DNA of 64,000 bases from an uncultured Aquimarina sp. (GCA_947496705.1 CANMDW010000002.1:496001-560000), one strand, 5' to 3'; positions 51,043-61,123 are shown, numbered from the stretch's first letter. A program made the numbers and translations. The notes: generated from the letters alone by a model not told the origin.

Positions 51043-53451
51043 ATGATCATCAATACAGAACTAGAGCAAAAAGGGAATTTGTTTCCGGGCAAAATCACCT
51101 CCTTTTCTCAACATGTAGACAAAATAAATTTTACTACAGAAAACGGAGTCATCCTTCAGGTAACCATTTTACGGGGTAGCGTGATCCGTTTCAGATATGC
51201 CACCGACAACAACTTTGAAAAAGATTTCTCGTATGCCATAAGCGAAGATGGTGCCAGGGGATATAGCAAACTGGAAGTAGAAGAACATGCTTCTCATTAT
51301 TCTATTCTTACGTCTCGTGTAGAACTCATCATCAACAAAGCAGATCTCAAGACGGCTGTTTACGATCTGCACGGAAATGTAATTTGTAAAGACGACTGGG
51401 GTTTTCACTGGGAGCAGAGCTATGAATATGGGGGTAATATCGTAAAAATGAGTAAAGCAGCTCCGCAGGGGGAATGTTATTACGGTTTGGGCGATAAACC
51501 CATGCATTTAAACCTGAAAGGCAAAAGAATAGAAAACTGGGCTACCGATGAGTATGCCTTTAGTAAAGATCAGGATCCTTTATATAAAAGCGTTCCTTTT
51601 TATATCGGAATGTATGAGGAGAGAGCTTACGGGATTTTCTTTGATAATACCTTCAGAAGCTTTTTTGATTTTTGTAATGAACGCCGTAATGTTACCAGCT
51701 TTTGGGCACAAGGAGGAGAAATGAATTACTATTTCTTCTATGGCCCCAATATGCTCGATGTAATCACACGATATACCGATCTTACCGGTAAACCAGAATT
51801 GCCCCCTTTATGGGCATTAGGGTATCACCAGTGTAAATGGAGTTATTATCCCGAGAATAAGGTAAAAGAAATTACGGGTAGATTCAGAGAATTACAAATC
51901 CCTTGTGATGCCATATACCTCGATATCGATTATATGGAAGGCTTCAGATGTTTTACCTGGAACAAAGAATACTTCCCCGATCCCAAACGAATGGTAGAAG
52001 AATTGGCTGAAGATGGCTTTAAAACAGTGGTTATTATCGATCCGGGAATCAAAATTGATGATGAGTACTTCGTATATAATGAAGCCATGGAAAAAGACTA
52101 TTTCTGTAAACGGGCCGATGGGCCCTATATGCGGGGTAAAGTATGGCCTGGTGAATGTTTCTTTCCCGATTTTACCAATCCCGAAGTAAGAGAATGGTGG
52201 GCAGGGTTGTTTAAAGAACTTATCGATGAAATAGGAGTGAAGGGCGTTTGGAATGACATGAACGAACCTGCCGTGATGGAGGTTCCTGGTAAGACATTCC
52301 CCGACGATGTACGTCATTACTACGATGGCAATCCATGCAGTCATAGAAAAGCACATAACATTTATGGAACCCAGATGGCAAGAGCTACCTACGAAGGGGT
52401 AAAACGATATGCATATCCAAAGCGTCCGTTTATTATTACACGATCTGCATATTCTGGGGCACAGCGGTATACCTCTTCCTGGACAGGAGATAATGTAGCA
52501 ACCTGGGAACACCTTTGGGTTGCCAACATACAGGCACAGCGTATGAGTATGAGCGGAATGTCGTTTACCGGTAGTGATATCGGTGGTTTTGCAGAACACC
52601 CTACGGGTGAGTTATATGCACGCTGGATACAATTGGGGGTATTTCATCCGTTTTGCCGCACACACTCCTCTGGAGATCACGGCAATCAGGAACCCTGGAC
52701 TTTTGGAGAAGAAGTGGTGGATGTGACCAGAAAATTTGTAGAACTACGCTATCAACTGTTACCTTATTTATATACCATGTTCTGGGAGTATGCCCAAAAC
52801 GGGATCCCGATGTTAAAACCATTAGTATTATTTGATCAGCACGATCCTCAAACACATTACAGGACCGATGAGTTCGTATTCGGAAATCAAATTCTGGTCT
52901 GCCCGGTACAAGAACCGAATTCAAAGGGAAGACGTATGTATATCCCAAGAGGAAACTGGTACAATTACTGGACCCGTGAATATATAAAAGGCGGAATGGA
53001 ACAGTGGGTGGATGCAGACCTGGACACCATTCCCTTGTTTGTGAAAGAAGGCGCCATAATCCCCAAGTATCCTATACAACAATATGTGGGTGAAAAGAAA
53101 ATTGAACAACTAAAACTCGAAGTCTATTATAAATTGGGCAATAAAGAAGTGTCCAAGATGTATGAAGATGCGCAGGATGGATATGATTATGCCAAAGGAC
53201 GTTTCAGTTTACGCAGTTTCTCTTTTACAGGAAAAGAAAATGAAGTGATCATCCAGCATCACAAAACCGGAAGCTATATAACCGAGTATGAAACTATTCA
53301 TATAGAATGGGTGGGATTGCCTTTTGATATCAAAGAAGTGGAAATAGACAATGTAGTGGTTTCTTTAGAAAGCATCAATTATGATGAAGCCAAGAACCAT
53401 ACGATGATTATTCCAAAGGACTTTAACGAACTTCATATTATTGCAAAATAG
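51043..53451 (+). CDS. Alpha-glucosidase (GH31)
   Basis: Hydrolyses alpha-glucosidic bonds of malto-oligosaccharides or glycogen breakdown products. 802 residues, no signal peptide, thus cytoplasmic. The beta-sandwich N-domain is followed by the barrel with GVWNDMNEPAV (nucleophile Asp) and ITRSAYSGAQRYTSSWTGDN (acid Asp), then HPFCRTHSSGD. The C-terminal beta-domains end with KDFNELHIIAK. Being 0.7 kb from glgB, it closes the alpha-glucan block. Confidence 0.92.
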   Translation: MIINTELEQKGNLFPGKITSFSQHVDKINFTTENGVILQVTILRGSVIRFRYATDNNFEKDFSYAISEDGARGYSKLEVEEHASHYSILTSRVELIINKADLKTAVYDLHGNVICKDDWGFHWEQSYEYGGNIVKMSKAAPQGECYYGLGDKPMHLNLKGKRIENWATDEYAFSKDQDPLYKSVPFYIGMYEERAYGIFFDNTFRSFFDFCNERRNVTSFWAQGGEMNYYFFYGPNMLDVITRYTDLTGKPELPPLWALGYHQCKWSYYPENKVKEITGRFRELQIPCDAIYLDIDYMEGFRCFTWNKEYFPDPKRMVEELAEDGFKTVVIIDPGIKIDDEYFVYNEAMEKDYFCKRADGPYMRGKVWPGECFFPDFTNPEVREWWAGLFKELIDEIGVKGVWNDMNEPAVMEVPGKTFPDDVRHYYDGNPCSHRKAHNIYGTQMARATYEGVKRYAYPKRPFIITRSAYSGAQRYTSSWTGDNVATWEHLWVANIQAQRMSMSGMSFTGSDIGGFAEHPTGELYARWIQLGVFHPFCRTHSSGDHGNQEPWTFGEEVVDVTRKFVELRYQLLPYLYTMFWEYAQNGIPMLKPLVLFDQHDPQTHYRTDEFVFGNQILVCPVQEPNSKGRRMYIPRGNWYNYWTREYIKGGMEQWVDADLDTIPLFVKEGAIIPKYPIQQYVGEKKIEQLKLEVYYKLGNKEVSKMYEDAQDGYDYAKGRFSLRSFSFTGKENEVIIQHHKTGSYITEYETIHIEWVGLPFDIKEVEIDNVVVSLESINYDEAKNHTMIIPKDFNELHIIAK

Positions 53452-53527
53452 CTTTTTATCGAACAATCAGGTTGTATATAGATTTTTTTGAAGAATTATT
53501 ATCACCCATTCTTTGAAGGTAGTCTGT

Positions 53528-53535
53528 TATTTTTG
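53528..53535 (+). promoter_or_regulatory. Promoter -7 box
   Basis: TATTTTTG, exact TAnnTTTG, 40 bp before the ATG at 53576. It supports that start rather than an upstream in-frame ATG. Confidence 0.5.
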
Positions 53536-53575
53536 TAATTTTAACAGAAAAGAACCTAAATCATATTCAAAGACT

Positions 53576-54397
53576 ATGGATACAAGAAAATCTTTAATTC
53601 TAACAGGAGCTCTTCTGTTATTTTTATCGTGCGCAACCAATCCCTTTACCGGTAAGCAAACATTAGCGTTGGTACCCAATTCTCAGATATTACCCATGGC
53701 CTTCCAGCAGTATAATCAGTTTTTGGGCGAAAACAAGGTAATCAAGGGAACTGCAGATGCAGAAATGATCACCAGGGTTGGTCAAAGAATCTCTAAAGCT
53801 TCAGAGCGTTGGTTAAATGCCAATGGATATCAGGGGTATCTCAAAGATTATAAATGGGAGTATAACCTGGTAGATGATAAAACCGTAAATGCCTGGTGTA
53901 TGCCGGGGGGTAAGATTGTATTTTATACAGGTATTTTACCTATTGCCAAAGATGAAACCGGCATTGCAGCAATAATGGGTCACGAAGTTGCACATGCTTT
54001 GGCAAATCACGGGCAACAACGAATGAGTGCAGCTCAGATCCAGCAAGTAGCCGGTACGGCTACTGCGGTGGCCATTAGTGGGAAAGACGAGAAAACACAA
54101 CAAATTGTTGGTACTGCCTTTGGCCTGGGAAGCCAGTTTGGAGTGATGCTGCCCTTTAGCCGAAGCCACGAGACCGAAGCAGACCGAATAGGATTACAAT
54201 TAATGGCCATTGCCGGATATAATCCCGATGAAGCTGCAAATTTATGGAGACGTATGAAAGCCAATAGTGGCGGTAAGGCACCACCAGAGTTTATGAGTAC
54301 GCACCCATCTAGTGATACCCGTATCGCTAATCTTACTGCCTGGGCACCTTCAGCGAAAGCAGAAGCCAAAAAATTTGGGGTTACTACCTTTAAATAA
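53576..54397 (+). CDS. M48-family metalloprotease lipoprotein
   Basis: 273 residues; start ATG 53576 because this gives a clean lipoprotein signal (LILTGALLLFLSC). The HExxH motif is MGHEVAHALANHG, the third ligand region SHETEADRIGLQLM, with PGGKIVFYTGILP ahead. Resembles LoiP/YggG-type periplasmic proteases that process outer-membrane proteins. A strong hairpin terminator follows. Confidence 0.93.
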   Translation: MDTRKSLILTGALLLFLSCATNPFTGKQTLALVPNSQILPMAFQQYNQFLGENKVIKGTADAEMITRVGQRISKASERWLNANGYQGYLKDYKWEYNLVDDKTVNAWCMPGGKIVFYTGILPIAKDETGIAAIMGHEVAHALANHGQQRMSAAQIQQVAGTATAVAISGKDEKTQQIVGTAFGLGSQFGVMLPFSRSHETEADRIGLQLMAIAGYNPDEAANLWRRMKANSGGKAPPEFMSTHPSSDTRIANLTAWAPSAKAEAKKFGVTTFK

Positions 54398-54441
54398 TTG
54401 TAAAGTTTATATACTTAAAAAGATTATACTTATTTTAGGAG

Positions 54442-54472
54442 CTGTTCTGAATATATTCAGAACAGTTTTTTT
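54442..54472 (+). terminator. Rho-independent terminator
   Basis: 10-bp perfect stem CTGTTCTGAA (54442-54451) with TTCAGAACAG (54456-54465), loop TATA, then seven T. Confidence 0.9.
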
Positions 54473-54526
54473 GATGTTTTTCATTAAGCTTTTTTCTATA
54501 AAAGATTTATTTTAATTTCACACTAA

Positions 54527-55849
54527 ATGCGTAAAACACTACCTAAAGGACACAAGAAATTACTAAATGCCTGGGCTTTTTATGATTGGGCAAACTCAGT
54601 ATATAATTTAACTATTTCTTCAGCAATTTTCCCCATATTCTGGGGAGCGCTCACTATAGTAAGAAACGACCAGGATGAAATTATAAGCGATACTGTACGA
54701 TTTTTGGGTATTGATTTTAATAATGATTCTTTGATAAGCTATGTGACAGCCCTGGCTTTTTTGGTGGTATCTTTTATTAGCCCGTTGCTTTCGGGTATTG
54801 CAGATTATGTTGGGAATAAAAAGAATTTTTTAAAGTTTTTTTGCTACCTGGGAGCTTGTTCCTGTATTGGTTTATATTGGTTTTCGTTAGAATTTCTCTG
54901 GTTTGGTCTGCTATGCTACTTTTTTGCACTCATTGGTTTTTGGGCGAGTTTGGTGTTTTATAATTCGTATTTGCCCGATATTGCTTTTCCAGAGCAGCAG
55001 GATGCTATTAGCGCCAAAGGATACTCCCTGGGATATATAGGTAGTGTTATTTTATTGATCATTAACCTTTTGATGATTTTAAAGTTTGATTGGTTTGGCT
55101 TTGAAAATGAAGGAACGCCCACCAGACTATCCTTTGTAATGGTTGGAGTATGGTGGATAGGTTTTAGCCAATATACCTATCATTACTTACCAAAAGGAAA
55201 TAAAAAAGAGACACTCACCAAGTCTCTGTTATTTAATGGTTTTAAAGAATTAAAACTCATATGGAGTGCATTGCGGCATGATATAAGACTGCGCAGGTAT
55301 CTTACTGCTTTTTTTGTGTACAGCATGGCCGTACAGACCATTATGCTCATCGCTACTTATTTTGGTATTGAAGAACTGGATTGGGGAGAACAGAACGCCA
55401 CAACCGGTTTGATTGTAAGCATCTTATTAATTCAATTGGTGGCTGTTCCTGGTGCAATTTTTACCTCAAGAGCTTCAGCCAAATTCGGGAATATAAAAAC
55501 TTTAATAGTCATCAATGTTATTTGGATTTGCATCTGCGTATATGCCTATACCATTACGACTCCAAATCAGTTTTATATTGCAGCAGCAGTCGTAGGGCTG
55601 GTGATGGGAGGAATACAAGCGCTTTCGAGATCTACCTATTCAAAATTTTTACCGAAGGATGCAGTAGATACAGCATCATACTTTAGTTTTTATGATGTAT
55701 CAGAAAAAATAGGAATCGTGATCGGGATGTTCTCTTATGGTATCATAGCTCAAATAACAGGAAGTGTAAGGTATTCAATTCTATTTTTAATATTGTTTTT
55801 TGCAGTAGGACTTTTTCTGTTGTTTAGAGTGCCTAGAACAAAAAATTAA
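54527..55849 (+). CDS. MFS transporter, UMF1 (Atg22-like) family
   Basis: 440 residues with about 12 TM segments. The opening LLNAWAFYDWANSVYNLTISSAIFP, with the charged YDWANS motif, is the mark of the UMF1 family, named from fungal vacuolar effluxer Atg22. VMGGIQALSRSTYSKFLP in the second half is also typical. Bacterial substrates are unknown; amino-acid or small-metabolite efflux is assumed. Confidence 0.92.
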   Translation: MRKTLPKGHKKLLNAWAFYDWANSVYNLTISSAIFPIFWGALTIVRNDQDEIISDTVRFLGIDFNNDSLISYVTALAFLVVSFISPLLSGIADYVGNKKNFLKFFCYLGACSCIGLYWFSLEFLWFGLLCYFFALIGFWASLVFYNSYLPDIAFPEQQDAISAKGYSLGYIGSVILLIINLLMILKFDWFGFENEGTPTRLSFVMVGVWWIGFSQYTYHYLPKGNKKETLTKSLLFNGFKELKLIWSALRHDIRLRRYLTAFFVYSMAVQTIMLIATYFGIEELDWGEQNATTGLIVSILLIQLVAVPGAIFTSRASAKFGNIKTLIVINVIWICICVYAYTITTPNQFYIAAAVVGLVMGGIQALSRSTYSKFLPKDAVDTASYFSFYDVSEKIGIVIGMFSYGIIAQITGSVRYSILFLILFFAVGLFLLFRVPRTKN

Positions 55850-56029
55850 AACGAGTTCATTCTATAATAAAGAGGTGGAAAAGGTAAATTGATCTTTTTA
55901 TCTTCTCTTTTTGTATTTTATCTAAAGTATGGTATTTATTTTTTGACTTTTACATATATTATTTTGAAATATAATAATGTTGTAAACGTTATCGTTATTC
56001 GTTATTTTTATATAATAAAATCTACAACT

Positions 56030-56512
56030 ATGAAAAAACTTATGTTCATGCTGGTGGCAGTAATGCTACTGGCTTCTTGCAACACAACGCAACAAACCGT
56101 TATTGCTGCAAAAAAAACCTTAAAAGGGGAGTGGTCTTTAGATAATATTACTTACGATCGTTCTGGAATTTTCGAAGTTAACCTGTATAATGATGCTTCT
56201 GCAGAGTGTTTTACAGGCAGTAACTGGAAATTTATCCCTAATAATAATACCGGAAAGTATGAAGTAAACCAAAGTAGCTGTGTATCGACAGGTGTTAGAA
56301 ATTTTAGGTTTACTATCCCTAAGCCAGAAGCAGATGGGGAATATTACTTTTTATTTAAGCCTATTAACGAAAAGAAAAAGAGTACCAATAATAATGCGGG
56401 GTACAGAATGGCGTTAAAACATTTGGATGATACTACCATGACCTGGGCAATGACAGTAAGTTTGGAAGGAAAACCTTTTGTAATCACCATGAATTTTAAT
56501 AAACTACAATAA
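56030..56512 (+). CDS. Lipocalin-like lipoprotein
   Basis: 160 residues. Start ATG 56030 gives a lipoprotein signal (FMLVAVMLLASC, Cys17); the upstream in-frame extension is hydrophobic and improbable. After the Cys comes GEWSLDNITYDRSG, typical of the lipocalin-like strand opening in Bacteroidota, followed by beta-strands and conserved Cys in AECFTGSNW and SSCVST that may form a disulfide. The OmpA protein gene is 12 bp downstream, so they share a transcript. Confidence 0.8.
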   Translation: MKKLMFMLVAVMLLASCNTTQQTVIAAKKTLKGEWSLDNITYDRSGIFEVNLYNDASAECFTGSNWKFIPNNNTGKYEVNQSSCVSTGVRNFRFTIPKPEADGEYYFLFKPINEKKKSTNNNAGYRMALKHLDDTTMTWAMTVSLEGKPFVITMNFNKLQ

Positions 56513-56524
56513 CCAAATCTTTAT

Positions 56525-57220
56525 ATGATGAAGAAAAATTTTAAAAAAATAGGAATTGCTTTAATGACAGTAGCAGTATTAACAGGCTGTGAAGCCGTTC
56601 AAAATGCAAATAATACGCAAAAAGGAGCTGTAATCGGTACTGCTGCCGGAGCTGTGCTTGGCGGAATTATAGGTAACAATGTAAAAAAGAAAAACTCGGC
56701 TTTAGGTGCTGTAATTGGTGGAGTAGTTGGTGGAGTTGCCGGTGGGGTTATCGGTAAACAAATGGATAAACAAGCACAAAAAATCGAATCTGAAATACCA
56801 GGAGCCGAAGTAACCAGAGTGGGCGAAGGTATCGATGTGGTATTTGATGAGAATAGCGGAGTGTATTTTGCAACTAACAAATCAAACATTAATGCAAAAT
56901 CACAGGCTAATCTCAATAAATTGGCTGGTATATTTAAAGAATACCCAGATACCAATATTATTGTAGAAGGGCATACAGATAGTACCGGCGATGACAGCTA
57001 CAATATGTCACTATCCCAAAAAAGAGCAAATGCAGTTACCGAATATCTGGTCTCTCAGGGAATAAGTAAAAGTCGTTTGACTACCTATGCACACGGTGAG
57101 ACGTTACCAAAATACGATAATGCCACACCAGAGGGAAGAGCAAAAAACAGAAGAGTAGAGTTGGGGATTGTTGCCAACGATAAGATGAAGCAAGATGCTC
57201 AAAACCAGGTAAAACAATAA
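56525..57220 (+). CDS. OmpA-family protein with glycine zipper
   Basis: 231 residues. Lipoprotein signal (ALMTVAVLTGC), then a glycine-zipper stretch (GAVIGTAAGAVLGGIIGNN ... GGVVGGVAGGVIG), probably membrane-inserted, then an OmpA domain (VEGHTDSTGDDSYNMSLSQKRANAVTEYL ... GRAKNRRVEL) that binds peptidoglycan. Length and layout match the YiaD/YmgG-OmpA type. Followed by a terminator. Confidence 0.92.
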   Translation: MMKKNFKKIGIALMTVAVLTGCEAVQNANNTQKGAVIGTAAGAVLGGIIGNNVKKKNSALGAVIGGVVGGVAGGVIGKQMDKQAQKIESEIPGAEVTRVGEGIDVVFDENSGVYFATNKSNINAKSQANLNKLAGIFKEYPDTNIIVEGHTDSTGDDSYNMSLSQKRANAVTEYLVSQGISKSRLTTYAHGETLPKYDNATPEGRAKNRRVELGIVANDKMKQDAQNQVKQ

Positions 57221-57242
57221 TTTCCTGTAATAAGACATGAAA

Positions 57243-57271
57243 AATCCCGACTAAACATCGGGATTTTTTTA
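57243..57271 (+). terminator. Terminator before biosynthetic operon
   Basis: Stem AATCCCGA (57243-57250) with TCGGGATT (57258-57265) and T-run. Confidence 0.85.
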
Positions 57272-57297
57272 TATCAAAATTTGTGTATATTCATGAA

Positions 57298-58428
57298 ATG
57301 AACACACATTCACACATACTCATCATCGGCGGGGGATTAGCCGGATTAACAAGTGCTATTCATCTGGCCAAAGAAGGAATGTCTGTTTCTTTAATCGAAA
57401 AAGATAATTACCCGAAACATAAAGTATGTGGTGAATACATATCCAATGAGATAGTACCGTATTTTGACTTTTTGGAGATCAATTTAGATCACATACAACC
57501 CACCAGGATTACAGAATTTGCTATTAGTACTCAAAAAGGAGATGTTATTCGCAGTAAGCTACCCTTAGGAGGTTTTGGGGTAAGCAGATATACCTTAGAT
57601 CATTATCTATGGAACAAAGCAAGCGAATCTGGCGTACAATTGATTCAGGACCAGGTGGTAGATATTCGATATAAGAAGGATATGTTTGTAATTAAAACTT
57701 CGACAAATCAGACATTTACCGGTGATTATGTAATTGGCGCTCATGGCAAACGCTCATTACTGGATCGAACCTTACAGCGTAACTTCAACGATAAAAAATC
57801 TCCATGGCTGGCGGTTAAAGCACATTATAAAGCAGATTTTGATTCAAATATAGTTGCTTTGCATAATTTCAAGGGAGGATATTGCGGGCTTTCGATGGTA
57901 GAAAACAACATTGTAAATGCCTGTTATTTGGTGCATTATAAAAGTTTTAAAAAATACAAAGATCTGGCGCTATTCGAGAAAGAAGTGCTATCCCAAAACC
58001 CGCATTTACGCTCTTTTTTTAACGCAGCAATACTATTATTCGAAAAACCCATAACGATCAGTCAGATTAATTTTGAAAAGAAAAAACCGGTAGAGAATCA
58101 TGTATTTATGGTTGGAGATGCTGCAGGCCTGATACACCCGTTATGTGGAAACGGTATGGCAATGGCGATACAAGGTGCACAAATGATCTGTGAGTTATTG
58201 GTAAAGAACAAAGAAAGTGTTAATATAGTATCGAGAAATGAGCTGGAACGAAAATATACAAAAAATTGGAATGCAGTTTTTGCTAAAAGAATATATACAG
58301 GGAGAATGTTGCAAAAGATACTATTGAATGGTAATTTACAGAAGTTTTCGTATACCCTGGCAAATGCATTGCCAGCTATAGTTCCTAAAATCATAAAACA
58401 GACTCATGGAAATCCTTTGGTATGCTGA
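57298..58428 (+). CDS. FAD-dependent oxidoreductase (geranylgeranyl reductase-like)
   Basis: 376 residues (ATG 57298). Dinucleotide motif GGGLAGLTSAIHLAK, the KHKVCGEYIS segment seen in geranylgeranyl-reductase-like and ring-hydroxylating flavoproteins, GAHGKRS, and VFMVGDAAGLIHPLCGNGMAMA for FAD. It heads the operon and overlaps the methyltransferase by 7 bp. In the related srs operon of Streptomyces the flavoprotein SrsC hydroxylates the ring; the same role is suggested here but not shown. Confidence 0.88.
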   Translation: MNTHSHILIIGGGLAGLTSAIHLAKEGMSVSLIEKDNYPKHKVCGEYISNEIVPYFDFLEINLDHIQPTRITEFAISTQKGDVIRSKLPLGGFGVSRYTLDHYLWNKASESGVQLIQDQVVDIRYKKDMFVIKTSTNQTFTGDYVIGAHGKRSLLDRTLQRNFNDKKSPWLAVKAHYKADFDSNIVALHNFKGGYCGLSMVENNIVNACYLVHYKSFKKYKDLALFEKEVLSQNPHLRSFFNAAILLFEKPITISQINFEKKKPVENHVFMVGDAAGLIHPLCGNGMAMAIQGAQMICELLVKNKESVNIVSRNELERKYTKNWNAVFAKRIYTGRMLQKILLNGNLQKFSYTLANALPAIVPKIIKQTHGNPLVC

Positions 58429-59138
58429 TAAATTTGCAACATAGAAGCGATGAGCAGGAGCTTATGGACAATCCCATGGTTGAAGAAACAGCCCTAAAAA
58501 CTGCACTCGCAGACATTTCACGGGTAAATCGGTGGTTGGGCGGTAATACCATCACCATTCATGCTATTCATCGATTAATAGAAGAATCAAATGATATAAA
58601 AGAATTTACCATTCTGGATTTGGGCTGCGGTGATGGTGAAATGCTAAGGGAAGTTGCAAACTCATTGAGGAAAAAGAAGATAGGAGCAAAGTTGACAGGA
58701 GTAGATTTAAATGCCAAAAGTATTGAATATGCAAAAAAGACGAGTGCTGTTTATCCGGAAATATCCTATATACAACAAGATGTTTTGAAAATAAAGCCCT
58801 CAGACTTGCATTGTGATATAATCATTTGTACCCTCACCTTGCATCATCTGCAAAATGAAGAAATTAAAAAAGTAATGCAAAAATGTATAGAACTTGCTGC
58901 AATTGGTGTGATAATTAACGATCTTCAGCGAAGTAAAATAGCGTATTACCTTTTTAAGGTGTTCAGTTTCTTTTTTATTCGGGGACATATAGCAAAGAAT
59001 GATGGATTGATATCTATTAAAAGAGGATTTAGAAAAAAAGAATTAATACAGTATGCCAGAGAATTGAATTTACAGCAGTATCAAATTGATTGGAAATGGG
59101 CTTTTCGGTATCGATGGGTAATTAAGAATACAAACTAA
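58422..59138 (+). CDS. SAM-dependent methyltransferase
   Basis: 238 residues (class I). ILDLGCGDGEMLREVANSL is the SAM motif, VDLNAKSIEYAKK the acidic loop, IIICTLTLHHL motif II. Lack of a signal shows it is cytoplasmic. It could O- or C-methylate the polyketide product made by the next gene, in analogy to SrsB. Overlaps the oxidoreductase gene. Confidence 0.88.
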   Translation: MLINLQHRSDEQELMDNPMVEETALKTALADISRVNRWLGGNTITIHAIHRLIEESNDIKEFTILDLGCGDGEMLREVANSLRKKKIGAKLTGVDLNAKSIEYAKKTSAVYPEISYIQQDVLKIKPSDLHCDIIICTLTLHHLQNEEIKKVMQKCIELAAIGVIINDLQRSKIAYYLFKVFSFFFIRGHIAKNDGLISIKRGFRKKELIQYARELNLQQYQIDWKWAFRYRWVIKNTN

Positions 59139-59151
59139 AAAATAAAAAAGT

Positions 59152-60204
59152 TTGAAGGTAACTATAGCCTCTGTGGCAAAAGAATTACCGCAATACAAGC
59201 GGGAAACAAAAGAAATAATACCTTATGTCTCACAATGGTTAAGTGGTCAGAATGATCGTTTCAGGCGAAAAGTGATTAAGATTTTTGAAAATGCAGCAGT
59301 AGACAGTCGTTATGGGATTATGAGTATCGAAGAAGTATTTACAGCTACCTCTTTTCAGGAAAAAAACGATATTTATGTTAGAGAGGTTAAGAAATTAGGA
59401 ACTGCTGTACTAAAAAAAGCACTCAGCAAAGTAGATTGGGACCCAAAATCTTTGGATTATATCATTACTGTGAGTTGCACGGGGATCATGATTCCCTCTT
59501 TAGATGCTTTTATCATCAATGATCTTGACCTGCGACAGGATATTATGCGATTACCTGTTACAGAAATGGGGTGTGCAGCGGGGGTTTCAGGAATTATGTA
59601 TGCCAGAAATTTTCTGCAGGCCAATCCAGATAAAAGAGCAGCAGTGATTGCTATCGAATCTCCAACGGCTACGTTTCAACTAGACGATTATAGCATGACC
59701 AATATGGTGAGCGCTGCTATTTTTGGCGATGGTGCTGCTTGTGCTTTATTAACTTCTGAAGAAGATGCCCGGGGGCCAAAGATAGTGGGTGATGAAATGT
59801 ATCATTTTTATGATGCTACTACAATGATGGGGTTTGAGCTCACAAATAACGGATTGCAAATGGTGCTTGATCCAGAGGTTCCCGAAAAAATAGCAGCACA
59901 TTTCCCTAAAGTAATACATCCTTTTCTGAAGAAATACCATAAAACGATCGAAGATATAGATCACCTGGTGTTTCATCCTGGAGGAAAAAAGATAGTGCAG
60001 ACTGTAGAAGCACTTTTTGGGCATTTGGGAAAGAATATTGATGATACAAAAGCTGTTTTACAAGAGTATGGCAATATGAGTAGTGCCACGGTGTTATATG
60101 TATTAGAGCGTTGTATGGAGCGTAAGCCTGCAAAAGGAGAAACCGGACTTATGCTCAGTTTTGGTCCGGGATTTTCTGCACAACGCATATTGTTGGAATG
60201 GTAA
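59152..60204 (+). CDS. Type III polyketide synthase
   Basis: 350 residues, chalcone-synthase fold; start is TTG at 59152. The catalytic triad is Cys141 (EMGCAAGV), His in VFHPGGKKI and Asn in EYGNMSSATVL. VSCTGIMIPSLDAFI and LSFGPGFSAQ are also conserved. It condenses malonyl-CoA on an acyl starter, probably giving tri- or tetraketide pyrones or (alkyl)resorcinols. The neighbouring ACP and ketosynthase suggest that the starter is made on the ACP. Confidence 0.93.
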   Translation: MKVTIASVAKELPQYKRETKEIIPYVSQWLSGQNDRFRRKVIKIFENAAVDSRYGIMSIEEVFTATSFQEKNDIYVREVKKLGTAVLKKALSKVDWDPKSLDYIITVSCTGIMIPSLDAFIINDLDLRQDIMRLPVTEMGCAAGVSGIMYARNFLQANPDKRAAVIAIESPTATFQLDDYSMTNMVSAAIFGDGAACALLTSEEDARGPKIVGDEMYHFYDATTMMGFELTNNGLQMVLDPEVPEKIAAHFPKVIHPFLKKYHKTIEDIDHLVFHPGGKKIVQTVEALFGHLGKNIDDTKAVLQEYGNMSSATVLYVLERCMERKPAKGETGLMLSFGPGFSAQRILLEW

Positions 60205-60222
60205 AAAAATAGTATTTTTTCA

Positions 60223-60240
60223 TTTCCGCGCAGGCGGAAA
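60223..60240 (+). terminator. Weak hairpin within the operon
   Basis: TTTCCGC (60223-60229) with GCGGAAA (60234-60240). No long T-run follows; it may modulate expression of the downstream fatty-acid genes. Confidence 0.4.
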
Positions 60241-60295
60241 CCTTTTGCAGCAAACCCTTCACAAAAAAGGATGGTTTTAGTTGTACAGAGTAATT

Positions 60296-61123
60296 ATGAA
60301 TAATAAAGTATATAAAGATTTTTCTCCTTTTCAGGGAAATGCCAAAGGCAAAGGCGACTTATGGGCCCTGGTATTAGGCGGAAGTACTGGTTTAGGACTG
60401 GCAACTGCCAAAAAATTGGCACAGCATGGAATGCATATCATCATCGTGCATCGCAACCGTAAAAGTGAATTAGAGCAGATCGAACATGATTTTAAAGAAA
60501 TTGAAGATCAGGGTGTGAAATTACTTTCTTTTAATGTAGATCTCTTAAGGCCCGAAAAAAGAGAAGAGGTACTTACAGAAGTCAAAAACAAAATTGGTGG
60601 CAAATGTATAAAAGCACTGATTCATAGTATCGCCAAAGGAAACCTGAAACCTATGACAGATGCCGGGCAAACCCTGAAGAATGATGACTTTCATTTAACG
60701 ATCGATGCGATGGCCATCAGCCTTTATGATTGGGTAAGCGCTGTTTTTGAGAAGGAGTTGTTTGCTGATGATGCGAGAGTACTGTCATTTACCAGCGAAG
60801 GGAATACCAAGGCCTGGAAGAATTATGCGGCGGTTTCTGCAGCAAAAGCAGCATTAGAAGCCATTACCAGAAGCATTGCACTAGAGTTTGCTCCATACGG
60901 AATCAAAGCAAATTGCCTGCAACCTGGAGCCGTAGACACACAATCATTACGCATGATCCCTGGGCATGAGCAAATTATAAAGCATAGCCGTGAGCGTAAT
61001 CCTTTTAACCGCATCACCACTGCACAAGATGTCGCCAATGTAGTGTATCTGTTGTGCAAAGAGGAAGCCGCCTGGATCAATGGGTGCATCATTCCGGTAA
61101 ACGGAGGAGAACATTTGAATTAA
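60296..61123 (+). CDS. Enoyl-ACP reductase-like SDR
   Basis: 275 residues (ATG 60296). NAD(P)-binding LGGSTGLGLATAKKLA, and the catalytic NYAAVSAAK with Tyr-X6-Lys spacing as in FabI/FabL rather than the YxxxK of ordinary SDRs, plus CLQPGAVDTQSL. It should reduce the enoyl-ACP intermediate made by the hotdog dehydratase. Fits a dedicated mini fatty-acid synthase. Confidence 0.88.
   Translation: MNNKVYKDFSPFQGNAKGKGDLWALVLGGSTGLGLATAKKLAQHGMHIIIVHRNRKSELEQIEHDFKEIEDQGVKLLSFNVDLLRPEKREEVLTEVKNKIGGKCIKALIHSIAKGNLKPMTDAGQTLKNDDFHLTIDAMAISLYDWVSAVFEKELFADDARVLSFTSEGNTKAWKNYAAVSAAKAALEAITRSIALEFAPYGIKANCLQPGAVDTQSLRMIPGHEQIIKHSRERNPFNRITTAQDVANVVYLLCKEEAAWINGCIIPVNGGEHLN

Noticed and set aside
51892..52599. 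Long antisense ORF (235 codons) in the GH31 gene
   Set aside because: Shadow of the strongly conserved GH31 frame; composition rich in Cys, His and Ile without any family pattern.
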